A stretch of 26,008 bases of DNA from Uruburuella suis (lineage in GTDB: Bacteria; Pseudomonadota; Gammaproteobacteria; Burkholderiales; Neisseriaceae): positions 69,161 through 95,168 of the forward strand of contig NZ_SLXE01000008.1 of the NCBI RefSeq assembly GCF_004341385.1, written 5' to 3'. Numbering within the stretch: position 1 is the first letter of the stretch; every line of letters begins with the position of its first letter. Below the pieces are notes generated by a model. That model was not told the DNA's origin. It saw only the letters and a program-made list of their open reading frames with translations, and did not search any database. Positions 15,719 through 23,378 of the stretch are shown one piece after another. The position numbers and the translations under genes are program-made.

Positions 15719-16996
15719 ATGGAACAACCAAGAATCAAAAGCCATCTCGAAGAATTGGTTTCTGTCAATAACCGCATTTTGTTATTACAGGGGCCGATTG
15801 GCTCTTTTTTTTACGATTTCGCGGAGTGGCTGACCCACACGCATCACAAAACCGTTTTCAAACTGAATTTCAATGGCGGTGATGAAGCCTTTTATCCATC
15901 CGAAACCCGAAACACATTTTCCTATCGTGATACCTATCAGGCATTTCCGGAATTTTTAGTTCAATTTATCAAAGAACACCATATTCAAGCCATCGTGTGC
16001 TTTGGTGACACCCGCCCTTATCATATTTTGGCTAAAAAACTGGCCGCCAGTCTTGATAATGTCAGTTTTTGGGCTTTCGAAGAAGGTTATTTCCGTCCGC
16101 ATTTCATTACATTGGAAAAAAGCGGCGTAAACGCTTATTCCCCTATTCCGCGCAACGGTGCTTTTTTTACCGATGCCTATCCGGCACTCATGCAAAAAAA
16201 ATACCAACACCCCCCAAGAGTGCCTGATGGCTTTTTACCTATGGCTAAAGCGGCAATACGTTATTATACTGCGGCCAATTTCACAAACAGACAATATCCG
16301 CACTATATCCACCACCGTATTTTCGGCTTGAAGCATTATTTGAAATTATGGATACTTTCAGGGCTGAAACGGGCAAATTATGTGCTGGAAGACCGTAATT
16401 TCGCCAAACAGGTGGAAAACGGCAAATATGGCAAATTCTTTATTTTACCGCTACAGGTATTTAACGACAGCCAAATCCGCATACACAGCGATTTTTCATC
16501 GGTGCGCAATTTTATGCTCCATATTCTCACCTCATTTGCCACTCATGCGCCTGAGCATATAAATTTAATTGTCAAACACCATCCGATGGATCGAGGCTTT
16601 ATCGATTACAAAAAAGATATTGCCCATTTCATAAAAAAACACCCCAAGCTCAAAGGGCGGGTATTTTATGTGCATGATGTGCCAATGCCGGTATTTCTGC
16701 GCCATGGCATCGGCATGGTCACGCTCAACAGCACCAGCGGACTCTCTGCGTTGATTCACAACATGCCGGTAAAGGTGATCGGGCGTGCCCATTACGACAT
16801 CCCCGGCCTTACTTTTCAAGGCAGCTTGGCTGATTTTTGGGCAAGCCCCTCACCGCCCGATGCCCAATTATTCCGTGCCTACCGCATGTATCACGTCAAC
16901 GTTACGCAAATTAACGGCAGCTTCTACAGCAGGGTTAATTTTCCCGATTTTCCAAAGCAGAAAACCGCCCCCGATAAAACAAACAATATGAAATAA
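15719..16996 (+). CDS. ctrF: CtrF/LipB (KpsS-type) capsule Kdo transferase
   Basis: CtrF (formerly LipB) is the KpsS homologue that adds the first Kdo to lyso-phosphatidylglycerol and so starts the capsule linker. It has 425 residues, close to the meningococcal protein. Family features seen are ILLLQGPIGSFFYDFAEWL near the N-terminus, FNGGDEAFYP, CFGDTRPYH, WAFEEGYFRPHFITLE (the EEGYxR motif related to EDGF in CtrE), FFILPLQVFNDSQIRIHSDF, IVKHHPMDRGFIDY and TLNSTSGLSAL. It is the second gene of the ctrE-ctrF pair (region B) with a 48-bp gap and probably shares its transcript. No convincing Shine-Dalgarno sequence precedes ATG. It is the last capsule gene in the window. Confidence 0.94.
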   Translation: MEQPRIKSHLEELVSVNNRILLLQGPIGSFFYDFAEWLTHTHHKTVFKLNFNGGDEAFYPSETRNTFSYRDTYQAFPEFLVQFIKEHHIQAIVCFGDTRPYHILAKKLAASLDNVSFWAFEEGYFRPHFITLEKSGVNAYSPIPRNGAFFTDAYPALMQKKYQHPPRVPDGFLPMAKAAIRYYTAANFTNRQYPHYIHHRIFGLKHYLKLWILSGLKRANYVLEDRNFAKQVENGKYGKFFILPLQVFNDSQIRIHSDFSSVRNFMLHILTSFATHAPEHINLIVKHHPMDRGFIDYKKDIAHFIKKHPKLKGRVFYVHDVPMPVFLRHGIGMVTLNSTSGLSALIHNMPVKVIGRAHYDIPGLTFQGSLADFWASPSPPDAQLFRAYRMYHVNVTQINGSFYSRVNFPDFPKQKTAPDKTNNMK

Positions 16997-17223
16997 TCAA
17001 TATTTCAATAAAACCAATATGGCTTTAAACGGGATTAAAAAATATTTATCTAAACAAAAACATTACTCACCATTCTGATGCACAGTACTATCCAATCCAA
17101 AATTTAAGATGATAAAGAAACAAGCTGCAGGCAACACAGATAATGCAGCAAGGAGAAACAACGTTTCAGATTATTTTGGGGTCGGTTATACAACAACGGC
17201 ATCATTTTTCAGACGGCATCATT

Positions 17224-18645
17224 ATGACCCACCAATCTGCCAATACCTTTTATCAACAAGCGCACAGTTTACTGATTGCCACGCCGCCCGATCACTCCGC
17301 CGCCCTGCCGCTGCTGCATCAAGCCGCAGCGGCAGGCCATGCCGAAGCTGCTTTTCAGCTGGCCGGCTGCTATTTCCACGGTCAAGGCACCGAGGCCGAC
17401 CTTGAGGCCGCGCGGCATTGGTTGCAGCAAGCGGCCTCGGCGCAGCATCCTTTTGCCCACTATAATCTTTTGCAGTGGCAAGAAAGCGATGGCGCGCCGG
17501 CCGAGCCTTTGCTGCCCGGCTATATTCGGTTGGCAGAGCAAGATTTTCTGCCTGCCCAAATTCGTTTGCTGCAATATTATGCCAATCATGGGCAGCCTCA
17601 AGCCATCGCATGGGCCAAGCGGGCGGCTGAGCATGGCCACCCTTATGCTCAATATTATCTGGCGCAGTTTTACCAGCAAGCGGCCGAGCCAGATGTGCAG
17701 GCCGCACATGCGCTTTATCGGCAGGCGGCGGCGCAAGGCTTTGCGGCCGCGCATTGGCAATTGGGCAACCAATACCGCCACGGTCAAGCGGTGGCGCGTG
17801 ATTATGCCCAAGCTGCTTTTCATTTCCGCCATGCCGCCGAGCAAGGCTTGGTGAGCGCCCAAACAGCCTTGGCCGAGCTTTTGCTGCAAGGCGGCCACGG
17901 CCTTGAGGCTGCGCCCGAGCAGGCGCTCCACTGGTTTCAGACGGCCTCTGAGCTGCAAGATAGTGATGCCCAAGCCGCTTTGGCCGAAATGTACCTGTTT
18001 GGCAAACATATCGAGCGCAATCCGGCAAAAGCCCGCCAACTTGCCGAACAAGCCGCCCGCCGCAACCACGCCAAAGCCCTGCGCCTGCTCGGCGATATTT
18101 ACCGCTACGGCTTGAGCGTGGCCGCCGATGCCGACATGGCCGCCGTTTATTACCGCCGCGCCGCCGACCAAGGCGATATGGCCGCCTACCAAAAGCTGCT
18201 GGCCGCCGGTGCGCTCGGCCACAGCGCCGACTATGGCCGGCTCAAACAAGCCGCCTTGCAGCGCCAAGCGGCCGAGCACATTTACCAACGTGCCTTTGCC
18301 TGCCACTACGGCCTCGGGCAGGTGCAAGATTATGCCGAGGCGGCGCGCCTTTATCTCGAAGCTGCCGGCCACGGCCACGGCAAAGCCCAAACCAATTTGG
18401 GCATGATGTATTACAACGGCCAAGGCATGGCCGCCGATTCTGCCCAAGCCGCCCATTGGTTTGAAGCCGCCGCAAAGCAGGGCGACACGGTTGCCCAATA
18501 TAATCTCGCCTGCCTGCATTACCACGGCGAGGGCGTGCCACGCGATGCAGCCGCCGCCTGCCGATGGCTGCAAAACGCCATTGATGGCGGCCATGAGCAG
18601 CCAGAAGCCTTGCAGCAGCTGCTGCAGCAATGGCAGGCGGTATGA
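17224..18645 (+). CDS. Sel1-like tetratricopeptide repeat protein
   Basis: This is a protein of 473 residues built of about nine to ten Sel1-like repeats of 35-37 residues, for example AQTNLGMMYYNGQGMAADSAQAAHWFEAAAKQG split over two helices, and AQYNLACLHYHGEGVPRDAAAACRWLQNA. Such repeats form alpha/alpha superhelices that bind other proteins; partner and role are unknown. No signal peptide or membrane helix is seen, so it is probably cytoplasmic. ATG at 17224 is chosen because the repeat-like sequence begins right after it; an in-frame ATG at 17143 would add 27 residues of non-repeat sequence. Neither start has an ideal ribosome-binding site. An uptake sequence is embedded at 17936-17947. 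The repetitive Ala-rich, GC-rich sequence produces long open antisense frames that are not genes. Confidence 0.85.
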   Translation: MTHQSANTFYQQAHSLLIATPPDHSAALPLLHQAAAAGHAEAAFQLAGCYFHGQGTEADLEAARHWLQQAASAQHPFAHYNLLQWQESDGAPAEPLLPGYIRLAEQDFLPAQIRLLQYYANHGQPQAIAWAKRAAEHGHPYAQYYLAQFYQQAAEPDVQAAHALYRQAAAQGFAAAHWQLGNQYRHGQAVARDYAQAAFHFRHAAEQGLVSAQTALAELLLQGGHGLEAAPEQALHWFQTASELQDSDAQAALAEMYLFGKHIERNPAKARQLAEQAARRNHAKALRLLGDIYRYGLSVAADADMAAVYYRRAADQGDMAAYQKLLAAGALGHSADYGRLKQAALQRQAAEHIYQRAFACHYGLGQVQDYAEAARLYLEAAGHGHGKAQTNLGMMYYNGQGMAADSAQAAHWFEAAAKQGDTVAQYNLACLHYHGEGVPRDAAAACRWLQNAIDGGHEQPEALQQLLQQWQAV

Positions 18646-18686
18646 GTCGGTATTGTTCGACCAATATTGATTCAGAATTAAAGAAG

Positions 18687-18717
18687 AGGCCGTCTGAAAA
18701 GTTTTCAGACGGCCTTT
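18687..18717 (+). terminator. uptake-sequence terminator after the Sel1 gene
   Basis: AGGCCGTCTGAAA (18687-18699) and TTTCAGACGGCCT (18703-18715) form a 13-bp stem with a 3-nt loop followed by TT. It lies about 40 bp after the stop codon. Confidence 0.75.
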
Positions 18718-18766
18718 GCATGCCATGCAATCAATCATGATTTATCTATTTGTATGCTATCAAAAA

Positions 18767-18778
18767 AGGCCGTCTGAA
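18767..18778 (+). repeat. single DNA uptake sequence upstream of dnaJ
   Basis: A perfect AGGCCGTCTGAA without inverted partner, preceded by AAAAA and followed by a T-run, in the spacer before dnaJ. Confidence 0.8.
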
Positions 18779-18883
18779 ACTTTTTTGTCTATTTTTCTGC
18801 GTATCTCTGTATCAATGATGCGCAGGTTTGGATATCCGCACGCCAACATTCGATGAATGGCTGCCGACAAAAATATCCTCCCG

Positions 18884-18914
18884 CCCCTTGAGTTTCGCGC
18901 GTACGCCCATATTT
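18884..18914 (+). promoter_or_regulatory. sigma32-like heat-shock promoter of dnaJ
   Basis: CCCCTTGAG (18884-18892) followed after 13 bp by CCCATATTT (18906-18914) closely matches the RpoH promoter consensus (CCCTTGAA, 13-17 bp, CCCCATnT). It is 40 bp upstream of dnaJ, a suitable place for heat-shock induction. Confidence 0.6.
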
Positions 18915-18954
18915 TCGGCTGCAATCTCAATAAATTCCACACAAGCAAATTCCT

Positions 18955-20082
18955 ATGAGCAACAAAGACTTTTACGAAACGCTGGGCGTGGCCCGCAGCG
19001 CCAGCGATGATGAAATTAAAAAAGCCTACCGCAAGCTGGCGATGAAATACCATCCCGACCGCAATCCGGGCGATAAAGCGGCGGAAGAAAAATTCAAAGA
19101 AGTGCAATACGCTTACGCCATTCTTTCCGATCGCGAGAAAAAAACCGCTTACGACCAATACGGCCACGCCGGTGTCGACCCCAATATGGGCGCCGGCGGC
19201 TTTGGTGGGTTTGGTGGATTCAGCGGCGCACAAGGCTTTGATTTCGGTGATATTTTCAGCCAAATGTTTGGCGGTGCCGGCGGTGGTCGCGCGCAAAGCT
19301 ATCAAGGTGCCGACTTGCAATACGGGGTGGAAATCAGCCTGGAAGAAGCCGCCAAAGGCATCAAAAAGCGCATCAGCGTGCCCACTTATGAAGAATGCGA
19401 TGTTTGCCACGGCTCCGGCGCCAAGCCCGGCACTTCGGCCAGCACCTGCTCCACCTGCCACGGCTCGGGCACCATCCATGTGCGCCAAGCCATTTTCCAA
19501 ATGCAGCAAACCTGCCCCACCTGCCACGGCAGCGGCAAGGAAATCAAAGAGCCCTGCATCAAATGCCGTGGCGAAGGCCGCGTGAAAACCAGCAAAACGG
19601 TGGAAGTGAATATCCCCGCCGGCATCGACGACGGCCAACGCATCCGCCTCTCCGGCGAGGGCGAGCCCGGCCAGCATGGTGCGCCCGCAGGCGATTTATA
19701 TGTGGTGGTGCAGGTAAAAGCACACAAAACATTCGAGCGCAACGGCCTAGATCTGCATTGCGAATTGCCCGTGAGCTTCGCCACCGCCGCACTGGGCGGC
19801 GATGTGGAAGTGCCCACGCTTGATGGCAAAGTGAAGCTCAGCATTCCCTCGGAAACCCAAACCGGCCGGCGCATGCGCGTGAAAGGCAAAGGCATCAAAT
19901 CGCTACGCTCCAGCGCGGTGGGCGATCTTTATTGCCATGTGGTGGTGGAAACGCCCATCAACCTCACCGAGCGCCAAAAAGAGCTGCTGGAAGAATTCGA
20001 CAAAATTTCCACCGGCCTCGACCGCTCGCAAACGCCGCGTCAAAAATCGTTTTTCGACAAAGTGCGCGATATTTTCGATTAA
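18955..20082 (+). CDS. dnaJ: chaperone protein DnaJ
   Basis: DnaJ is the Hsp40 co-chaperone that stimulates the DnaK ATPase and delivers unfolded substrates. The 375-residue protein is complete. The J-domain (1-70) has the HPD tripeptide at 33-35 in KYHPDRNPGDKAAEEKF; a Gly/Phe-rich linker spans about 78-115; four zinc-binding CxxCxGxG repeats have cysteines at 148/151, 165/168, 187/190 and 201/204; the two-barrel C-terminal substrate domain ends at a DKVRDIFD tail. No dnaK is adjacent, which fits the separate location of dnaJ in Neisseria, and a heat-shock-type promoter lies just upstream. The Shine-Dalgarno signal is weak. Confidence 0.98.
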   Translation: MSNKDFYETLGVARSASDDEIKKAYRKLAMKYHPDRNPGDKAAEEKFKEVQYAYAILSDREKKTAYDQYGHAGVDPNMGAGGFGGFGGFSGAQGFDFGDIFSQMFGGAGGGRAQSYQGADLQYGVEISLEEAAKGIKKRISVPTYEECDVCHGSGAKPGTSASTCSTCHGSGTIHVRQAIFQMQQTCPTCHGSGKEIKEPCIKCRGEGRVKTSKTVEVNIPAGIDDGQRIRLSGEGEPGQHGAPAGDLYVVVQVKAHKTFERNGLDLHCELPVSFATAALGGDVEVPTLDGKVKLSIPSETQTGRRMRVKGKGIKSLRSSAVGDLYCHVVVETPINLTERQKELLEEFDKISTGLDRSQTPRQKSFFDKVRDIFD

Positions 20083-20183
20083 AGTAAAGCGGAATTTCGA
20101 GGGAATAGTGGTTCTATTTCTTCAAAATCCCAACGCGGCATGGCGTAAAAAAGGGCGGTAAAAGCCGTCATCATGAATGATTT
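20083..20183. other. dnaJ 3' spacer without gene
   Basis: About 100 bp after the dnaJ stop with no gene. It leads straight into the Correia-like element. No classical terminator is seen close to the stop codon; the nearest good hairpin is at 20331-20360. Confidence 0.5.
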
Positions 20184-20288
20184 ATACCCATTCAAAAAAG
20201 TAAGCTAACAAGGCGGCGAGCTGCAAACAGTACAGATAGTACGGCAAGGCGAGACAACGAAGTTAGGTTATTTTTTTTTGATTGGTAT
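20184..20288. mobile_element. Correia-like miniature element, copy A
   Basis: This 105-bp element has imperfect terminal inverted repeats (ATACCCATTCAAAAAAGTAA; right end, reversed, ATACCAATCAAAAAAAAATA) and a core ACAAGGCGGCGAG...CAGTACA.ATAGTACGGCAAGGCGAG. The core resembles the interior of Neisseria Correia repeat enclosed elements, but the ends differ from the usual TATAGTGGATTAA. Two related copies lie at 24068 and 25866. Confidence 0.7.
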
Positions 20289-20304
20289 CAGGGCCTCCTT
20301 AAGT

Positions 20305-20316
20305 TTCAGACGGCCT
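20305..20316 (-). repeat. single DNA uptake sequence
   Basis: TTCAGACGGCCT, the reverse complement of AGGCCGTCTGAA, directly right of the Correia-like element. It has no inverted partner nearby. Confidence 0.8.
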
Positions 20317-20330
20317 GCACCATCCAATCG

Positions 20331-20370
20331 AAGCGGCGCATCTTGGCAGATGTGCCGCTTTGGTTTTAGC
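20331..20370 (+). terminator. possible terminator in the dnaJ-dioxygenase spacer
   Basis: AAGCGGCGCATCT (20331-20343) pairs with AGATGTGCCGCTT (20348-20360), with one G-U pair and a 4-nt loop, followed by TGGTTTTAGC. It may end the dnaJ transcript beyond the inserted element. The remaining stretch to 20607 shows only a possible -10 (TATACT, 20567-20572) and a partial uptake sequence. Confidence 0.5.
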
Positions 20371-20607
20371 TTGAGCAAAACAGTGGTGCGGCCACGTAAG
20401 CAGAAACCGTTTAAACCGAGTACGCGGCTGCGCCACACCCTACACGCAGTTTGGGATTTGTATTCTTTGTGTCCGTTTTTCTGTGATTTCACTATTATCA
20501 AAAACGTTTCCCCACAAGAAACAAATCATCAACAAAACCCGGCTTTATCGGGCCGTCTGAAAACTTTATACTGTGTTCATCAACAAAATCCACACAGGAG
20601 CAACCTC

Positions 20608-21420
20608 ATGAAACTACCCGTATTGTTTCTCGGCCACGGCAACCCGATGAACGCGATTGAGCACACCGTTTATTCCGAAAGCTGGCAGCGGCTGGGCAAT
20701 GCGCTGCGTGCGCATTATGGCGGCAAAATCCGCGCCATTTTGGCCGTGTCGGCGCATTGGGTAACGCGCGGCAGCGCCGTGACCGCCATGGAAAAACCGC
20801 GTACCATCCACGATTTCGGCGGCTTTCCGCAAGCCTTGTTTGATGCGCAATATCCCGCGCCCGGCAGCCCCGAAGTGGCCGCCGAAATCCGCGCCCTGCT
20901 GGGTGAGGCCGAAGTGAGCGCCGATTTGGACTGGGGGCTGGACCACGGCACTTGGAGCGTGCTGTGCCATTTGTTTCCCGATGCCGATATTCCGGTGGTG
21001 CAGCTGAGCCTCAACGCCGATCTGAATGCCCACGAGCATTTCGCCCTCGGCCGCAAGCTTGCTGCATTGCGCGAGCAAGGCATTTTGATTGTCGGCAGCG
21101 GCAATATCGTGCACAACCTGCGCCTGATGGATTGGCGCCACCCCGACACCACCGATGGCGCTTACGATTGGGCGCAAACCGCCCGCAAGCTGGTGAACCA
21201 TTGGCTGCAAAGCGGCAACAACGCCGCGCTCACCAACGATAATGCTTATCCCGAGGAGCTGCGCCTGGCTGCGCCCACACCCGAGCATTGGTGGCCGCTG
21301 CTTTATGTAATCGGCGCAAAATCCGACGACGAAGCGCTCACGCTGCTCACCGATGAAATCGTGGGCAAATCGCTGAGCATGACTTCGGTGCTGGTGGGCG
21401 ATGAGCGGCTGGCCGCTTAA
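20608..21420 (+). CDS. ygiD: LigB/YgiD-family extradiol-type dioxygenase
   Basis: This 270-residue protein matches the YgiD (4,5-DOPA extradiol dioxygenase) family: VLFLGHGNPMNAIE at the N-terminus with the metal-ligand His10, AVSAHWVTRGSAVT, IHDFGGFPQALFDAQYPAPG, LDWGLDHGTWSVLCHLFPDADIPVVQLS split over strand and loop, and GSGNIVHNLR. Family members bind one divalent metal through conserved histidines and open catechol-type rings; the bacterial physiological substrate is not established. ATG at 20608 has AGGAG 7 bp upstream; longer upstream reading is through unrelated repeat DNA. It appears to be a single-gene unit ending in an uptake-sequence terminator. Confidence 0.9.
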   Translation: MKLPVLFLGHGNPMNAIEHTVYSESWQRLGNALRAHYGGKIRAILAVSAHWVTRGSAVTAMEKPRTIHDFGGFPQALFDAQYPAPGSPEVAAEIRALLGEAEVSADLDWGLDHGTWSVLCHLFPDADIPVVQLSLNADLNAHEHFALGRKLAALREQGILIVGSGNIVHNLRLMDWRHPDTTDGAYDWAQTARKLVNHWLQSGNNAALTNDNAYPEELRLAAPTPEHWWPLLYVIGAKSDDEALTLLTDEIVGKSLSMTSVLVGDERLAA

Positions 21421-21430
21421 AGCCCGACCC

Positions 21431-21469
21431 AAAGGCCGTCTGAAACCTTTCAGACGGCCTTTGCTTTTC
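21431..21469 (+). terminator. uptake-sequence terminator after the dioxygenase gene
   Basis: AAAGGCCGTCTGAAA (21431-21445) and TTTCAGACGGCCTTT (21448-21462) form a perfect 15-bp stem with a 2-nt loop, followed by GCTTTTC. It lies 10 bp after the stop. Confidence 0.85.
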
Positions 21470-21594
21470 AATCGCCTCAACTGCCATGCGCAGGCGCGCA
21501 GGTTAAATTTTCGAATCCGACACCGGTGTGCAGCGCAAGGTTTTTCGGGGCTTAAAGCAAGGTAGGATACCGGCATTCGCCCCACAGCTTTCTT

Positions 21595-21642
21595 GGCCGT
21601 CTGAAGCTTTTCTTTCAGACGGCCTTTGATTTATGCGATAAT
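21595..21642 (+). promoter_or_regulatory. inverted uptake-sequence pair and pyrBI promoter
   Basis: GGCCGTCTGAA (21595-21605) and TTCAGACGGCC (21614-21624) form a hairpin. The right arm supplies a -35-like TTCAGA (21614-21619), 17 bp before a -10-like GATAAT (21637-21642). This is the best promoter candidate for the pyr leader, placing the transcript start about 25 bp before the leader ORF. The region 21470-21594 shows nothing else I can name. Confidence 0.45.
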
Positions 21643-21672
21643 CGCCCTGTTTATCCACACCCGCACGCCGCC

Positions 21673-21747
21673 ATGAATGCCGCATCTGCTTGCCCGATTG
21701 CCCGCGCTGCCCGCCGCAGCGGCTTTGCCGTTGCCCCCAATCATTAA
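21673..21747 (+). CDS. putative pyrBI leader peptide, 24 residues
   Basis: A 24-codon frame starts MNAASACPIARAARR and ends at a TAA that touches the first base of a strong terminator stem. This geometry, with a short leader ORF running into an intrinsic terminator just before pyrB, is that of the E. coli pyrBI leader, where ribosome-polymerase coupling responds to UTP. No clear Shine-Dalgarno sequence is present, and the strong U-tract pause region of the E. coli leader is not obvious, so translation is uncertain. Confidence 0.4.
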   Translation: MNAASACPIARAARRSGFAVAPNH

Positions 21748-21774
21748 AAAAAGCCCGTGCAAACGGGCTTTTTT
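21747..21774 (+). terminator. attenuator-type intrinsic terminator before pyrB
   Basis: AAAAAAGCCCGT (21747-21758) pairs perfectly with ACGGGCTTTTTT (21763-21774) around a GCAA tetraloop. Because it lies between the promoter and pyrB, only 23 bp before the pyrB start, it is expected to regulate the operon rather than end an upstream gene. Confidence 0.8.
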
Positions 21775-21797
21775 ACGGAAACCGAAAAGGATATGCC

Positions 21798-22718
21798 ATG
21801 CCCAACCCGCTCTACCGGCAACATGTGATTTCCATTGCCGATCTCTCCACCGAGCAGCTCGAGCTTGTGCTGCACACCGCCCTCAAGCTCAAAGCCGAGC
21901 CGCGTGGCGATTTGCTCAAAGGCAAGCTTATCGGCTCATGCTTTTTCGAGCCTTCCACGCGCACACGCCTCTCCTTCGAAACCGCCGTGCAGCGCTTGGG
22001 CGGCAAGGTAATCGGCTTTGCCGACGGTGCCAACACCAGCGCCAAAAAAGGCGAAACGCTGGCCGACACCGCGCGCATTATTTCCAGCTACACCGATGCC
22101 ATCATCCAGCGCCACCATAAAGACGGCGCTGCACGCGTGCTGGCCGAATTTTCCGAAGTGCCCGTGATCAATGCCGGCGACGGCACCAACCAACACCCCA
22201 GCCAAACCCTGCTCGATTTGGTGACCATTTACGAAACGCAAGGCTCACTTTCCGGCCTCAAAATCGCCATGTGCGGCGATTTGAAATACGGCCGCACCGT
22301 GCATTCGCTGGCGCAGGCTTTAAAGCGCTGGGGCTGCGAATTTGCCTTTGTGTCGCCGCCCACTTTGGCCATGCCCGACTACATCACCGAAGAGCTGGAA
22401 GAAGCCGGTTGCGCTTATCAGATTCTGCCCACGCTCGAAGATGCGGTGGAATGGGCCGACATTCTCTACATGACGCGCGTGCAGCGCGAGCGCTTCGACG
22501 AGCAGGAATTCGCCAAAATCCAAGGCAAATTCAACCTCGATGCCGCCATGCTCGCCAAGGCCCAAGCAAACCTGCGCATTTTGCACCCCTTGCCGCGCGT
22601 GGATGAAATCCACCCCGATGTGGATGCCACGCCTTTTGCCTATTATTTCCAGCAGGCGGCCAACGGCGTGTATGCGCGCCAGGCGATTTTATCGCTGGTT
22701 TTGAATGAAGAAGTGTAA
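21798..22718 (+). CDS. pyrB: aspartate carbamoyltransferase catalytic subunit
   Basis: PyrB catalyses carbamoyl phosphate plus aspartate to N-carbamoyl-aspartate, the committed step of pyrimidine synthesis. The 306-residue length equals that of the meningococcal and E. coli type. The carbamoyl-phosphate loop STRTR is at 53-57 in FFEPSTRTRLSFE; TSAKKGETLADT holds the 80s loop Ser/Lys; QRHHKDGAA, NAGDGTNQHPSQTLLD, GDLKYGRTVHSL, MTRVQRERFD and HPLPRVDEI are all present. ATG at 21798 has AAAAGG 7 bp upstream. The next gene, pyrI, begins 10 bp after its stop, giving the holoenzyme operon. Expression is probably controlled by the terminator just upstream. Confidence 0.98.
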   Translation: MPNPLYRQHVISIADLSTEQLELVLHTALKLKAEPRGDLLKGKLIGSCFFEPSTRTRLSFETAVQRLGGKVIGFADGANTSAKKGETLADTARIISSYTDAIIQRHHKDGAARVLAEFSEVPVINAGDGTNQHPSQTLLDLVTIYETQGSLSGLKIAMCGDLKYGRTVHSLAQALKRWGCEFAFVSPPTLAMPDYITEELEEAGCAYQILPTLEDAVEWADILYMTRVQRERFDEQEFAKIQGKFNLDAAMLAKAQANLRILHPLPRVDEIHPDVDATPFAYYFQQAANGVYARQAILSLVLNEEV

Positions 22719-22728
22719 GGAGCCACAC

Positions 22729-23187
22729 ATGACCCAAAAGCAATACAGCGTGGAAGCCATTCAGCACGGCACCGTTATCGATCATATTCCCGCCGGCCGC
22801 GGGCTGGCGATTTTGCGCCAATTCAAGCTTTTGCATTACGGCAGCGCCGTGACCGTGGGCTTCAACCTGCCCAGCAAAAGCCACGGCAGCAAAGACATCA
22901 TCAAAATCTCCGGCGTGCACCTTGATGAAAAAGCCGCCAACCGCCTGGCCTTGTTTGCGCCCGAAGCCACGGTAAACGTGATTGAAGATTTCCAAGTGGT
23001 GCAAAAAATGCAGCTCGAGCTGCCCGACACCATCAGCGAAGTGCTGCGCTGCCCCAACGCCAACTGCGCCAGCCGCGGCGAGCCGGTAACCAGCCGCTTT
23101 TATGTGCGCCGCCATCAGGGGCAAACCAAATTGAAATGCCATTATTGCGAAAAAACCTTCTCGCGCGATGCCGTTACCGAAGCCTGA
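22729..23187 (+). CDS. pyrI: aspartate carbamoyltransferase regulatory subunit
   Basis: PyrI assembles with PyrB in the dodecameric enzyme and binds the allosteric nucleotides (CTP/UTP inhibition, ATP activation). The 152-residue protein has the N-terminal nucleotide-binding fold (AIQHGTVIDHIPAGRGLAIL) and the C-terminal zinc site with four cysteines at 108, 113, 137 and 140 (RCPNANC and KCHYC). ATG at 22729 is chosen because AAGGAG lies 6 bp upstream, partly overlapping the pyrB stop. It is followed by a very strong terminator. Confidence 0.97.
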   Translation: MTQKQYSVEAIQHGTVIDHIPAGRGLAILRQFKLLHYGSAVTVGFNLPSKSHGSKDIIKISGVHLDEKAANRLALFAPEATVNVIEDFQVVQKMQLELPDTISEVLRCPNANCASRGEPVTSRFYVRRHQGQTKLKCHYCEKTFSRDAVTEA

Positions 23188-23210
23188 TGCACCCGCTCAG
23201 CAAGCATGGC

Positions 23211-23261
23211 AAAAGCTTCAGGCCGTCTGAACAATATGGTTCAGACGGCCTGAAGCTTTTT
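23211..23261 (+). terminator. terminator of pyrBI, 22-bp perfect stem
   Basis: The arms 23211-23232 and 23239-23260 are exact reverse complements with a 6-nt loop; an uptake sequence and its complement form the top of the stem. The stem ends in AGCTTTTTC. The AAAA on the left would also make it work for leftward transcription. Confidence 0.85.
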
Positions 23262-23378
23262 CAAAACGCCCTTTCCATCGCGCCTGCGCAGGCATCGCTT
23301 ATCTGCAAAAAACCTGCCCTAAAAATATGTTATGCTCAAGCCATGCAGCCCGCCCACGTTTTCAGACGGCCTTATCTT

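Noticed and set aside
17269..18738. Long open minus-strand frame opposite the Sel1 gene (489 codons)
   Set aside because: It is a mirror of the repetitive, Ala-rich, GC-rich Sel1 coding sequence and it runs through the terminator. The plus strand has the clear repeat pattern.
18760..19677. Minus-strand frame opposite the first part of dnaJ (305 codons)
   Set aside because: Low-complexity Ala/Gly-rich translation with no family resemblance; dnaJ on the plus strand is unambiguous.
20278..20607. In-frame upstream extension of the dioxygenase
   Set aside because: The extension reads through repeat DNA and a hairpin; the internal ATG at 20608 has AGGAG at ideal spacing and fits the family's start.
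20614..21585. Minus-strand frame opposite the dioxygenase gene (323 codons)
   Set aside because: It crosses a terminator and has no recognisable domain; the YgiD-type gene on the plus strand is convincing.
23136..23378. In-frame upstream extension of the two-helix membrane protein, overlapping the end of pyrI
   Set aside because: It would cross the pyrBI terminator hairpin; a start at 23379 or 23343 is more reasonable.
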